Source: Amylostereum areolatum
Taxonomy: Eukaryota; Basidiomycota; Agaricomycetes; Russulales; Stereaceae
Direction of reading: 5' to 3'
NCBI GenBank assembly: GCA_012932865.1
Contig: SAXG01000089.1
Location: forward strand, 62,001-126,000
DNA: 64,000 nucleotides
Shown here: one piece after another, positions 43,907 through 54,749 of the stretch
Numbering within the stretch: position 1 is the stretch's first letter
Layout: the number at the start of each line of letters is the position of its first letter
Notes under the pieces: model-generated
Told to the model about the DNA's origin: nothing
Databases searched by the model: none
Seen by the model: the letters and a program-made list of their open reading frames with translations, nothing else
Made by a program: the position numbers and the translations under genes

Positions 43907-45258
43907 CTTGTCGAAGGGGAGGGGGACGGTGAGGGATTGGGCGAGTTCTTGATCAAGGCGGCGTAGGGTTTCTCGTCGGCGTTCTTCTGCTTCTTCAACT
44001 TCGTCCTCGACTTGTTTTGCGACAAGGAAGTCGGCGGGGGTGAGGAATTGCTGGTTATGATGCCACGACCAGTGATCTTGGACGGGACTGAACGAAGTGG
44101 GCTGCCACTCAACTACTGATCGTCCTGGGGTTCCGTTCTTGTTCCGTCTATAGGCGTACCACTTCCCAGTTGTGTCGTTGTGGTTGATCCCTTCTGGGAC
44201 TTCGATTACAGTACGTCGACGGGGTGGGGGCGAGTTGGTCGGAGGGGGGTTCAGGAAGCGCTGTAGAACGTCCGCAGCGGTGGCAAAATCTGATTCTTCG
44301 ACGTAGGGTTGTTCGTCACGGTCGTCGAAGTACCAGTCTCGACGTTGCCGGTTTGGTTCGTCGTGCAGCCAACGTACGGATTCCTTAGTCTGCTGCGAGG
44401 TGAGGATATAGTATTCTTCGGGACAGTAGTCTCGAAAGACGCCTGGGGGGAGGTTCGGAGTGGGGGGACGAGGGGCTGTGGAGGACGTGATGATGGTCTA
44501 GAAGAAGTCCGCCGCGATGGGGCGACGGCCGAGGAGTTTCTTGGTGAGGTAGCCGGCTTTTACTGCCTGGCGGATCTTATGTTCGTGGTGGCGGCGACGA
44601 AGGGTCTTACCCTTGATGGTGGGACGGAGGACTGGTGGTGGGGTGGATTCGGGGGTCCGGCGGTTAAACTGGGAGACGGAGGTGAAACTGGTTTGGAGGA
44701 TCGGGTTGGGGGCGTCCTGGATGAGGTATGTGTGGTAGGTGGGGGCGTGGAGGGTGAATTCAAGGCGTTCGAGATCTACGTTGATGCACGTAGTGATCCG
44801 GACGTATAGGGCGAGGACGACAGTACCGTGATCCTTGTGCCACCTCCACTCGAAGATGCGGAAGTTGAGGCCGTGCGCGGTCCAGGGATCTTTCTTGCAG
44901 AGGTTCTGTACGGGGACGAGGCAGTTGACGGTGACGGCGTCGGACCAAGGGTAGGGGAGTGGTGCGTCGTCGCGGGGGGTGATCGGCTTTCCGTTGAACG
45001 GGAGGAAAACCGGTGCGTTCGGGAGGTCCGTGGTGGGAGTTTTTAACGTCGTAGAGACGGCAGAGGTAGATGGAGAGAGGGGTGCGAGGTAGGCGTAGGG
45101 GTAGACTGTCCAGGTGTCAGAAACGCAGTTTATGAGACCGATGAACCGCCTAAGTCGCGACTGATGGGAGGAGCGAGAAGAGAGGTAGATTCGAGAGTGC
45201 CGGGGTCTAGGGTAGTGCAACGTGTGCTACAGTACCGTATGACGAGATGGACAGTCTA
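43907..45258 (-). other. ATG-free 1.35 kb leader of element G with in-phase ORFs
   Basis: From the predicted transcription start (45258) to the base before the gag ATG, the sense strand contains no ATG in any frame. The frame in phase with gag is open from about 45226 to a single TAG at 44498-44500 and again from 44497 to gag. The first part encodes a protein conserved in element D (FEWRWHKDHG; PESTPPPVLRPTIKGKT; KAGYLTKKLLGRRP). The second has RDWYFDDRDEQPYVEESDF. A 66 bp candidate intron (donor GTAAAAGCC, acceptor TTCTTCTAG at 44498) would remove the stop and keep phase. Confidence 0.6.
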
Positions 45259-45536
45259 GGGAGAAGGGAAGAGAAACACTGTCCTTATATACAAGTGGGT
45301 ACGATGGTGCGATGCGATGCAATAGTGGTGCGAGCGGGGGGAACAATAAGAAAGGAGTCATGGGGTGGAGGACGAAGGTCCGGAGCGATGATGTCATAGA
45401 TAAGGATGCGGAACCCCGCTCGGAAGTCCGGGCAATGACGTCGTTGAAGCATGTGATGCAAGGGAAAGTCATGTGCCGTGACGCGTCGCGTGTACGAGGT
45501 CTGCAAACGAAGAGAGAAATGGAGCGATCCGTGACA
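45115..45536 (-). repeat. 5' LTR of element G
   Basis: 422 bp. TATATAA starts at 45291, and TAGACTGTCCA (45258-45248) lies 33 nt downstream. The complement lies at 45112-45102, 2 nt past the LTR end. Confidence 0.96.
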
Positions 45537-45541
45537 GTGAT

Positions 45542-46151
45542 GGTTCGTCGTTTGTTCTTCGAACTGTTGTAGAAAGGATTCGTCTTTTCCTTGGACGATC
45601 ATCCTTTTACTTGTAGTGGAACACGTACTTGGGCATGTTTGTAGTGTAATCTGTTTCTTTCTCCAATCGATACTGGGGTTATGTTTTTTGAGCCAAGGGG
45701 TTCCTAAGATTACTTCGTCTCCTCCTAGGGCTGTGACGAATAGCCCTAAATTTTCTCGGTGAATTTCTCCGTTGATTCCTTCCATCGTCATCGGAAGATA
45801 TACTTTCTGTTTGATCTCTCCTAGAGTGTTTCGAGATCCATCAACGTTGTATATTGGTATCGGCTTCTTAAGACGGATCAGATTCATCTTGTGTTTTTGT
45901 ACAAAATCTGGATGGATTAGAGTGCTGCTTGCTCCGCTATCTAGTAGCGCTTTTGCTGCGGCCTTACGGAACTTTCCATGAAACATAACAGGTATATGAA
46001 TTGATGGAGCGTGTGCTGCTCCGTCTTGGTACGACCTTATATACACTGTTCTATTTACGTCATCTTCTGTTTCCTGCACAGGAGATTGACTTGAAAAGTT
46101 CATTGTCTGTGTCCTTTCAACAGCCGCGGTTGAAGGACGATTCAAAAACCC
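45542..46151 (-). pseudogene. Protease region of element E pol, cut by element G
   Basis: Encodes KALLDSGASSTLIHPDFV and ILGTPWLKKHNPSIDW of an aspartic protease, entering in the -1 frame at GGGTTTT (46151-46145). It runs until the target duplication of element G; the next bases of E are at 38436. Confidence 0.9.
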
Positions 46152-47461
46152 TGATTGTCTTTGAACATGTTGGCGGTGCGTGCGAACGTTTCACTGTCCA
46201 TCTTGTTCACAAGTTTGGTGATCTGATCAATCGGGGATTCTTCCGATGTTAGATTCGCTGTTCGTGCATTGATCGTTGTTTGGGTACATTTCTCTGGGCA
46301 GTTCCTGGAGATGTGTCCTGGCTTCCGGCAGTAGAAGCATGATCCTGATTTCTGGAGTTCGGTACGTTCTTGCGGGGTAAGGTGTCTGAAGTTTCGGCCG
46401 TTGTTTCCTGTTTGAGCGACTCTGGCGGTGGTAACGTTTCCTTTATTTCTGTTCCCTCTTCGGAATGGAACGTACGTCTGTGGTTTCTTGTACAGGAGTG
46501 TGAGATCGCTCGTCGGGTTCATTGGTCTCGTGTAATGTCGTTGAAACGCTTGAGCTTCTCGCCAGTTATTGTCAATGCGTAATGCGAGTTCATACCATTC
46601 GTCAATATCGTTCGAGATGTGGTCTCTCTTGAGAATCTCGACTACGATATCATTGCGCAGTCCTCTCTTGAATTGGTCGATCAGCGCTTTATGATCGTAA
46701 CCGGCTTCCATGGCATAGTCTCTGAAGATCGTGATATAATCTTTGGTTTCCATGGTGCCTTGTTCCAGGCACTGTATGTTGAATCTAGCATCTCTTCCTG
46801 GGTCTATTTCCCCAAAGGTTTCTAAGAAGTGGTCGCGGAACATCGTCCATGGAAGGTATACTTCTGGATCTAGACCGCGATCTCGTATCTTGTCGATCTT
46901 GCTTATTAAAAGGGACGCCCAGTGGAGGGCAGGTCCATCGGTGAGATGCGAGAGTACGAATGTTATTTTGCGCATGTTGGCCGCATACACATTGGGGAAT
47001 GCTATGAAGCGAAGTACGCATTGTTCTATGAACTTTGCTGCTTTTGCCCGGTCTCTTCCGTCGTATACTCCTAGTGCGTTCAGTTTGAATCCCTTATCCT
47101 TGTCTTCGGGTTTTTATCCGATTGTTCCTGTTCCTCCTGGTGGGGAATTCCCTGGTGGGTGCTTCGACTCTTTCGGAAGATCTGCGGTTGCTCCTCTTCC
47201 GAAGACGTAGTCTTGAACTCCTTTTCCTTTCTTATTATCGCCTGATCGGTCGGAAAGTGATGGTGATCGCGGTGATACCGTTCTCCATCCTACTGGGTCG
47301 ACCATGCCAAGTCCTAGGGGGAATCGAGTCTCATGTCTCGGTTTTGCGGGATCGGCTGGTGTTGGAGTTGCAGGCGTCTGGCGCGGTACATTAGTCTCTC
47401 CAGGGGGGACATTGCCAAGTGCGGTGGCGGGGTTGGGTATTGAGGTGGCGGTGTCTCCCAT
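46142..47461 (-). pseudogene. Gag of element E, one TAA
   Basis: From ATG 47461. Matches the gag of element F throughout, including YDGRDRAKAAKFIEQCVL and the zinc knuckle CFYCRKPGHISRNC. TAA at 47114-47116 replaces a Ser codon of F. Ends at TGA 46142-46144. Confidence 0.92.
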
Positions 47462-48263
47462 TGATGTGATGTTTTCGGGTTTTCCGAATAGATTTCCTTT
47501 TCTTCCTCGTGTGGTTCTGAAGATGTCGTCAGGTGATGGGGATCTTGTTGGGTTCTCTGTATGTTCTTCCGTTTCTGCTGCGCTCGATGGGCTGCGTTCT
47601 CGACTTCCTCCGGGATCGGACTTAATTTGGGGGCTTGATATAGTTCTCTTAGGTTCTGGTGCGGTTTCCTCTGGAGGCGGTGCGGCTGTTGCGGATTCTT
47701 GAGGATGCTGGGGTTTGGTTTGAGGGTTCTGTGGTTTGGTTGTCGTATCGGCTGTGTCGGTATCTGGATCAAATTCCCAGTAGTCCTTAATATTCCCGGT
47801 GTAAGGCTTCTCTTCAACTTTCTGTGCGTCCGGGTGTTTCCAGAGTTCTTCTGATGAGAGGGGCCCGATATGAGGTCTTGAATAATCTGGGCGCTTCCAA
47901 TGTGAGTTGTCGTAGCTTCCGTCTTCCTGTTCTCTTTTGGATCTATCTTTGTAGTATTCTGCTGCTGGGGGAAGGTTGTATCTGTATATGGGTGGGTTCC
48001 ACTGGTATACGTATGTCCCTTTGCTTTCCTTTGCGATGAGGGCTCCGTCGTAGTAAAAAATGAGATTATAAGGATCAAATGTCCAGCGATGATCTTCGTT
48101 TCCGTTGGGGAATTCTCGACTGCAGTTTGATTGGAGTTGAGGGATCTCAAAATCTGATGGTCTTTTTTCAGCGGGTTGTTCCGCTGACTCCGTGGTGGGT
48201 GTTTTGTTTGACGCTCTGCGCCAAACTGTAGGGTGAGCTAATGTAGAGGAGAGCTCATTCTAG
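47462..48263 (-). other. Met-free leader of element E, in phase with gag
   Basis: Homologous to 30663-31314 plus 48820-48969 of element F. The gag frame is open throughout and no ATG occurs in any sense frame except one created in the primer-binding site (near 48256) by a C-to-T change. Confidence 0.65.
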
Positions 48264-48814
48264 TGTTAAGGACGGTCCTTATCACGTGACAAGCGGCTCA
48301 GGCTACAGTACTCGTGTGTGTGAGAAGTGGGATCAGGTGATCCAGATGTCTCGGTTTATGCGAAGGTTGAAGTCGATAAGCGAAGCAGTAAGTCTTCTCA
48401 GAAGACTTAGGCGAGCTTTCGACTTAGTTACGTTAGGCTCTCTTTAGTAGCTTTAATAGGAGGTTCTATTCAGAACAGTCCTGTATTTACAAAGAGAACG
48501 AGCTGGGGAATAGCTTGTTCGTTGAGCCTCCTTTTATAAGAAAGGAGGTCGAGTAAACATATGTACATTGAGCGACGGTTGTATCAAGTATCTACGGGGA
48601 CGAGACTGTGGCACCGTCGTGGCTATGCCGTTGAGATGGCGACGATCTGTGGCACCGTCGAGGCTATGCCGTTGAGACGGTGACAATCTGTGGCACTGTC
48701 GTGGTTGCGTCGTTGAGACGGTTACGAACTGGGGCACAGTCGTAATCCGTCGTTTTAGCGACGTCCTTCCTAATAAGGCAACAGGGAATGGAATACCTTG
48801 ATCGAGTTGTAACA
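48264..48814 (-). repeat. 5' LTR of element E
   Basis: 551 bp, TGTTAAGGACGG to GAGTTGTAACA on +, same length as 23882-24432 and 57808-58358. Predicted start AGCTCGTTCT at 48504-48495. Confidence 0.95.
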
Positions 48815-48819
48815 ATTCC

Positions 48820-50328
48820 GGAGGAAGTCGAGAACGCAGCCCATCGAGCGCAGCAGAAACGGAAGAACATACAGAGAACCCAACAAGATCCCAATCACCT
48901 GATGACATCTTCGGAACCACAAGAGGAAGAAAAGGAAATCTATTTGGAAAACCCGAAAACATCGCATCAATGGGAGACACCGCCACCTCGATACCCAACC
49001 CTGCCACCGCACTTGGCAATGTCCCCCCTGGAGAGACTAATGTACCGCGCCAGACGCCTGCAACTCCAACACCAGCCGATCCCGCAAAACCGAGACATGA
49101 GACTCGATTCCCCATAGGATTTGGCATGGTCGAACCAATAGGACAAGTTCCCCTAGGATCAGGCATAGCAGAACCAACAAGATGGAAAATGCTATCACCA
49201 CGATCACCATCACTGTCCGACCGATCAATTGACAATAAGAAAGGAAAAGAGGTTCAAGACTACGTCTTCGGAAGAGGAGCAACCGCAGATCTTCCGAAAG
49301 AATCGAAGCACCCACCAGGAAATTCCCCACCAGGAGGAACAGGAACGATCGGATCAAAACCCGATGACAAGGACAAAGGATTCAAACTAAACGCACTAGG
49401 AGTATACGACGGAAGAGACCGGGCAAAAGCAGCAAAGTTCATAGAACAATGCGTACTTCGCTTCATAGCATTTCCCAACGCGTATGCGGCCAACATGCGT
49501 AAGATAACCTTCGTACTCTCGCATCTCACCGATGGACCGGCCCTCCACTGGGCGTCCCTTTTAATAAGCAAGATCGACAAGATACGAGATCGTGGTCTAG
49601 ACCCAGAAGTATACCTTCCATGGACGGCATTCCGCGACTACTTCTTAGAAACCTTCGGAGAAATAGACCCAGGAAGAGATGCTAGATTCAATATACAGCG
49701 CCTAGAGCAAGGCACCATGGAAACCAAAGATTATATTACAATCTTCAGAGACTACGCCATGGAAGCTGGTTACGATCATAAAGCGTTGATCGACCAATTC
49801 AAGAGAGGACTGCGCAATGATATCGTAGTCGAGATTCTCAAGAGAGACCACATCTCGAACAATATTGACGAATGGTATGAACTCGCATTGCGCATTGATA
49901 ATAACTGGCGAGAAGCTCAAGCATTCCAACGACATTACACGAGACCAATGAACCCGACGAGCGACCTCACACTCCTGTACAAGAAACCACAGACATACAT
50001 TCCATTCAGAAAGGGAAACGGAAATAAAGGAAACGCTACAACCGCCAGAGTCGCTCAAACCGGAAATAACAGCCGAAACTTCAGATGCCTCACCCCGCAA
50101 GAACGCGCAGAACTCCAGAAATCAGGATCATGCTTCTACTGCCGAAAACCAGGACACATCTCCAGGAACTGCCCAGAGAAACGTACCCAAACTACGATCA
50201 ACGCACGAACAGTGAATCTAACATCGGAAGAATCCCCGATTGATCAGATCACCAAACTTGTGAACAAGATGGACAGCGAAACGTTTGCACGCACCGCCAA
50301 CATTTTCAAGAACAATCAGGATTTTTGA
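48820..50328 (+). CDS. 3' half of gag of element F
   Basis: Continues the frame of 30663-31314 after the ATTCC-flanked insertion. The first ATG in the frame is 48970. Contains the capsid region (FKLNALGVYDGRDRAKAAKF; ADMRKITF-type helices; YITIFRDYAMEAGYDHKAL) and the zinc knuckle CFYCRKPGHISRNC. No stop codon; ends TGA 50326-50328 in the GGATTTTTGA context. Confidence 0.92.
   Translation, partial: GGSRERSPSSAAETEEHTENPTRSQSPDDIFGTTRGRKGNLFGKPENIASMGDTATSIPNPATALGNVPPGETNVPRQTPATPTPADPAKPRHETRFPIGFGMVEPIGQVPLGSGIAEPTRWKMLSPRSPSLSDRSIDNKKGKEVQDYVFGRGATADLPKESKHPPGNSPPGGTGTIGSKPDDKDKGFKLNALGVYDGRDRAKAAKFIEQCVLRFIAFPNAYAANMRKITFVLSHLTDGPALHWASLLISKIDKIRDRGLDPEVYLPWTAFRDYFLETFGEIDPGRDARFNIQRLEQGTMETKDYITIFRDYAMEAGYDHKALIDQFKRGLRNDIVVEILKRDHISNNIDEWYELALRIDNNWREAQAFQRHYTRPMNPTSDLTLLYKKPQTYIPFRKGNGNKGNATTARVAQTGNNSRNFRCLTPQERAELQKSGSCFYCRKPGHISRNCPEKRTQTTINARTVNLTSEESPIDQITKLVNKMDSETFARTANIFKNNQDF
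50319..50325 (+). other. Predicted -1 frameshift heptamer, element F
   Basis: G GAT TTT TGA in the gag frame; pol continues as GGA TTT TTG AAT. Same sequence as elements D and G. Confidence 0.65.
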
Positions 50329-53300
50329 ATCGTCCTTCAACCGCGGCTGTTGAAAGGACACAGACAATGAACTTTTCAAATCGATCTCCTGTGCAGGAAA
50401 CAGGAGATGACGTAAATAGAACAGTGTATATAAGGTCATACCAAGATGGGGCAACGCACGCCCCATCAATTCATATACCTGTTATGTTTCATGGAAAGTT
50501 CCGAAAAGCCGCAGCAAAAGCGCTACTAGATAGCGGAGCGAGCAGCACCCTGATACATCCAGATTTCGTGCGAAAACACAAGATGAATCTGATCCAACTT
50601 AAGAAACCGATACCGATATACAACATTGACGGATCTCGGAACACTCTGGGAGAAATCAAACAGAAGGTACACCTTCCGATGACAATGGAAGGGATCAACG
50701 GAGAAATTCACCGCGAAACCCTAGGATTATTCGTCACAGCCCTAGGAGGAGACGAGGTAATCTTAGGAACCCCTTGGCTCAAAAAACATAACCCTAGCAT
50801 TGATTGGAGAAAGAGACAGATTACATTACAGACATGTCCAGGTACGTACTCCACTACGAGTAAAAGGATGACCGTCCAAGGAAAAGACGAACCCGTTCCA
50901 CCATCATTCGAAGAACAAAAAGCAAACCCCCACGTAACAATAGAAGAACAGGAAGATTCCGAATTCGATTCCGATCTCGTCGAGATCAAGATGATCAGAA
51001 CATTCTATGGAAAAACTAACATAGAAGCGATACCAGTTGCAGAAGAAACGAACGAAACCAATACCAGGATAACAGCAAGAGCAACTAAGGCACAAGAACT
51101 CGCAGAAAGAGCGGCCATGGGAGAGAAGAAGAAGACACTTGAGGAGATGATTCCACCCAGCTACAAACAGTATCAAAAGGTATTCGAAAAGAAAGCATCA
51201 GAACGCTTCCCAATCAGTAGACCTTAGGATCATGCGATAGACCTAATCGAAGGATGGAAACCTCGAAATTGCAAATTGTATCCAATGACGGTACCAGAAC
51301 GAAAGGAACTAGGCACATTCGTAGACGAACATCTACGAAAAGGATACATCCGAGAATCAAAATCAGAGATATTGTCGCCCTTCTTTTTTATCAAGAAGAA
51401 AGATGGATCTCTTCGACCAGTACAGCACTATTGCTATCTCAACTCCATCACGGTAAAAAATGAATACCCGATCCCGCTCATCTCAGATCTCATCGACAAA
51501 CTCAAAGATGCTAAGATCTTCTCAAAGCTCGATCTCCGATGGGGATACAACAATGTTCGAATCAAAGAAGGAGATCAATGGAAAGCTGCGTTCAAAACAA
51601 ACAGAGGCCTGTTCGAACCGATGGTGATGTTCTTCGGACTAACCAACTCGCCCGCAACATTCCAAGCAATGATGAACGCACTATTCAAGGGATTAATAGA
51701 CACGGGAAAAGTAGTGGTGTACATGGACGACATATTGATATTCACGGAAACACTCGACAAACATAGAAGACTGATGAGAGAAGCCCTTCAAATTCTGGAA
51801 CGAAACGATCTGTTCCTGAAACCGGAAAAGTGCTTCTTTGAACAATCATCAATCGAGTACCTAGGCGTGATAATCACGCATAACAAGGTACAGATGGACC
51901 CGATTAAGGTTCAAGGACTATCCAAGTGTCCTACACCGAGGAAAGTAAAAGAAGTTCAATCATTCCTCGGATTCGGAAACTTCTACCGACGTTTCATCAG
52001 AGATTATTCTAAGATTGCAAGACCACTATTCCAACTCACCAAGAAGGACCATGATTGGAACTGGACGACCGAATGTGAAAACACTTTCAACAGGCTGAAA
52101 CACGAGTTCACGTCGTCCCCAGTCTTGATCATGCCTGACGAAAACAAACCGTTCCGCATAGAAAGCGACGCCTCCGACTTCGCGTACGGAGCTATCCTAT
52201 CACAACCGGATGAAACCGGAAGATGGCATCCGGTCGTGTACCTGTCCAAATCGTTGTCCCCAGCGGAACAGAATTACGAAATATACGACAAGGAACTCTT
52301 GGGAGTGGTAAAAGCCCTAGAACACTGGCGACACTATCTAGAAGGAGCGAACTACAAGATCGAAATCTGGACAGACCACAAAAATCTGGAATATCTTACA
52401 ACAGCCCAGAAGCTCAATCGACGACAAGCACGATGGAGCTTGTACCTATCCCGCTTCGACTACACCCTGGTGCACAAACCAGGAAGTACAAATAAAGCGG
52501 ACGGACTTTCTAAAAGATCAGATCATAAAGAAGACATTCCAGACAACGACGAACGAATCCTACTCCACCCTTCAATATTCAAGGCTAGAGCCACTGGAAG
52601 GGGAACAGTCAAAGCGATCGGAGATAAAGAACTTCTCAGAGAACTAAGGAACTTCTCGCACCTAGATGATGAGGTTTGGACAGCGCTAGATACGATCAAT
52701 GTCAGCAACGGTCTACCTGCGATGCAGGTTCAGGACGTCGCGACGAGGTACAAGGCGAGGGGAGACGAGGATAGGATCGAGGGGGGCGGGTGATAACGAA
52801 GGTGTGGACCTTCCCCTACAGTACTTAGGGAGGATCCCCCAGGTAGCCGGAGAATAGAAAAGGTCGAGATGACCCCTCCTCATAGATTAGTGAGCCCTTA
52901 TATACATGAGGATAAGGACCCAAACAAAGACAAACGAAGCCGGAGTAGGAGTGGGTCAGGACGGACTACGAAGTGGGTACCACGGAGTACGAAGTGGGTC
53001 ACAACACGAGGCGAGGTAAGTATGACTCCATGGTCTAGATCATGACCGAGGAAGCCGAGAAGATCGGTATGCCCGAAGGGCCGGACGCGATGCGAAGCGA
53101 GGCGAAGTCCGATGTGAGGTCCGATGGTAAACTATAGTAAAGTAAGGTCCGATGTATATTTAGGAGGCGTTCATGACAATCAAAAAATCAGGACCACGTA
53201 CCCTTGCAAAAGGAATCTAAGATTGGAACTTCGAGAACAATCTGATCATCAGAAAAGGGAAGATCTACGTACTACAGAATCTCGAACTGCGACGCATGAT

Positions 53301-54699
53301 CCTAAAATCGCATCATGATCTCCAGACGATTGGACATCCAGGAGAAATGAAAACTCTAGAACTGGTACAAAGAAACTTTTGGTGACCAAAGATGATTTCC
53401 TTCGTAAAAGGCTATGTCCAAGGATGTCCCGTATGCCAGTCAACAAAGAATGTCACGCACCCGGCAAAACATCCATTACAACCTACGGAAATACCAGAAC
53501 GACCATGGGAAACAATCACATCAGATTTCATTACAGATCTTCCAATCTCCAATGGATTTGATTCGATCAACGTAGTCGTCGACAGGTTCACCAAAACCGC
53601 AGTATTCACACCGTGCCTAAAGACGATCAACACAGAAGAAATGGCTGATCTTCTGATCGACAACGTCTACAGACGATTCGGCCTATGGAAAAGAATGATA
53701 TCAGATAGAGGTCCTCAGTTCGCGTCCAAAGTATTCCAATCCATTTGCGAAAGCCTTGGAATTGTCTCGTCACTCAGTACGGCGTACCATCCCCAAACAG
53801 ACGGAGAAACTGAAAGAGTGAATCAAGAACTAGAACAATATCTTCGAGCATTCTGCAACGGAGATCAAACAAATTGGGCGAAACTTTTACCAAAAGCAGA
53901 ATTCGCACACAATATACGACAACATTCAGCTACGAAAGCTTCCCCATTTGAACTCCTACACGGATATCAACCGGTGTTTAACCCGACAATACCAACCGAC
54001 CCACGGATACCAACGGCTGAAGAAAGAATAAAGAACTTTAAGAACGCATGGGACAACGCAGAAGCAAACCTGGAAATAGCTGCTAAATTGATGAAAATGC
54101 AGCATGACCAAACTTTCACACTACGAGATCAACTCAAACAGGGCGACCAAGTATGGTTAGACAGAAAAAACCTTAACACGGTATACCCGAAAACCAAGCT
54201 AGCACCGAAACGATTCGGCCCGTTCAAAATTGAAAAGGTTATAGGACCGGTAACCTATCACCTAGAACTACCAACGAAATGGAAAATACACCCAGTATTT
54301 CACGCAGCGCTGTTAATCCCATTCAAAGAGACAGAGCAATATGGCGAAGCTTATGAAAGACCGCCTCCGGAACTAGTAAATGATGAAGAACTCTACGAAT
54401 TAGAAACAATAGTAGCCTCAAAACTAGACAAACGGTATTCCGAACCATTACATTACTTCGTGAAATGGAAGGGCTACCCAGACTCCGGTAACACATGGGA
54501 ACCGGCATCTAATCTCGAAGGATCAAAAGCTGCGATCACAGAGTTCCATCGGAATAACCCCAAGGCACCGAAGTTGCCACCACAGCCAATCAGAGATACC
54601 AACACAGAAGTTACTGATCGTGACGAGATCGCTGCAACACCGCAAGAGCGAAGACCAACAAGACGAAAGAAACGCAAGACGAAAGTAAGACATTGGTGA
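50325..54699 (+). pseudogene. Pol of element F: complete domain set, three stops and a solo LTR
   Basis: Aspartic protease (LLDSGASSTLIHPDFV), reverse transcriptase (FFFIKKKDGSLRPVQHY; VVVYMDDILIF), RNase H (IESDASDFAYGA; EIWTDHKNL), HHCC module, integrase core (SDFITDLP; SDRGPQF; TERVNQELEQ), C-terminal domain and chromodomain (YFVKWKGYPDSGNTWEP), then a basic tail (RRPTRRKKRKTKVRHW). TAG replaces Trp in SRPWDHAIDL (51225-51227). After the solo LTR (52700-53178) come a TAA and a TGA (the latter in FWWPKM). Stop at 54697-54699. A purine tract AAGGGGGGGATAA follows at 54734. Confidence 0.93.
52700..53178 (-). repeat. Solo LTR, family-2-like, TSD ATCAA
   Basis: 479 bp, TGTCAGCAACGG to GTTCATGACA on +, flanked by ATCAA at 52695-52699 and 53179-53183. 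Ends match element B LTRs; the middle is diverged. Confidence 0.9.
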
Positions 54700-54749
54700 G
54701 ACTCAACGCCATTCAGGCGAATGCACTGCCAACAAGGGGGGGATAAGAA

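Larger units (their letters stand above)
38437..45536 (-). mobile_element. Ty3/gypsy chromovirus, family 1 (element G), young copy, TSD GTGAT
   Basis: 7.1 kb, flanked by GTGAT at 38432-38436 and 45537-45541. The LTRs (38437-38856 and 45115-45536) differ only by two single-base indels as far as I can compare. Gag is intact and pol has a single frameshift. This is the youngest and best-preserved element of the window. Confidence 0.96.
31315..48814 (-). mobile_element. Ty3/gypsy element E (family 3) inside element F gag, TSD ATTCC
   Basis: Flanked by ATTCC at 31310-31314 and 48815-48819. On the minus strand it has a full 5' LTR (48264-48814), gag and protease, then a nested element G, 191 bases of pol, a Plavaka transposon, and 163 bases of its 3' LTR. 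Reverse transcriptase, RNase H, integrase and most of the 3' LTR are gone. Confidence 0.88.
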
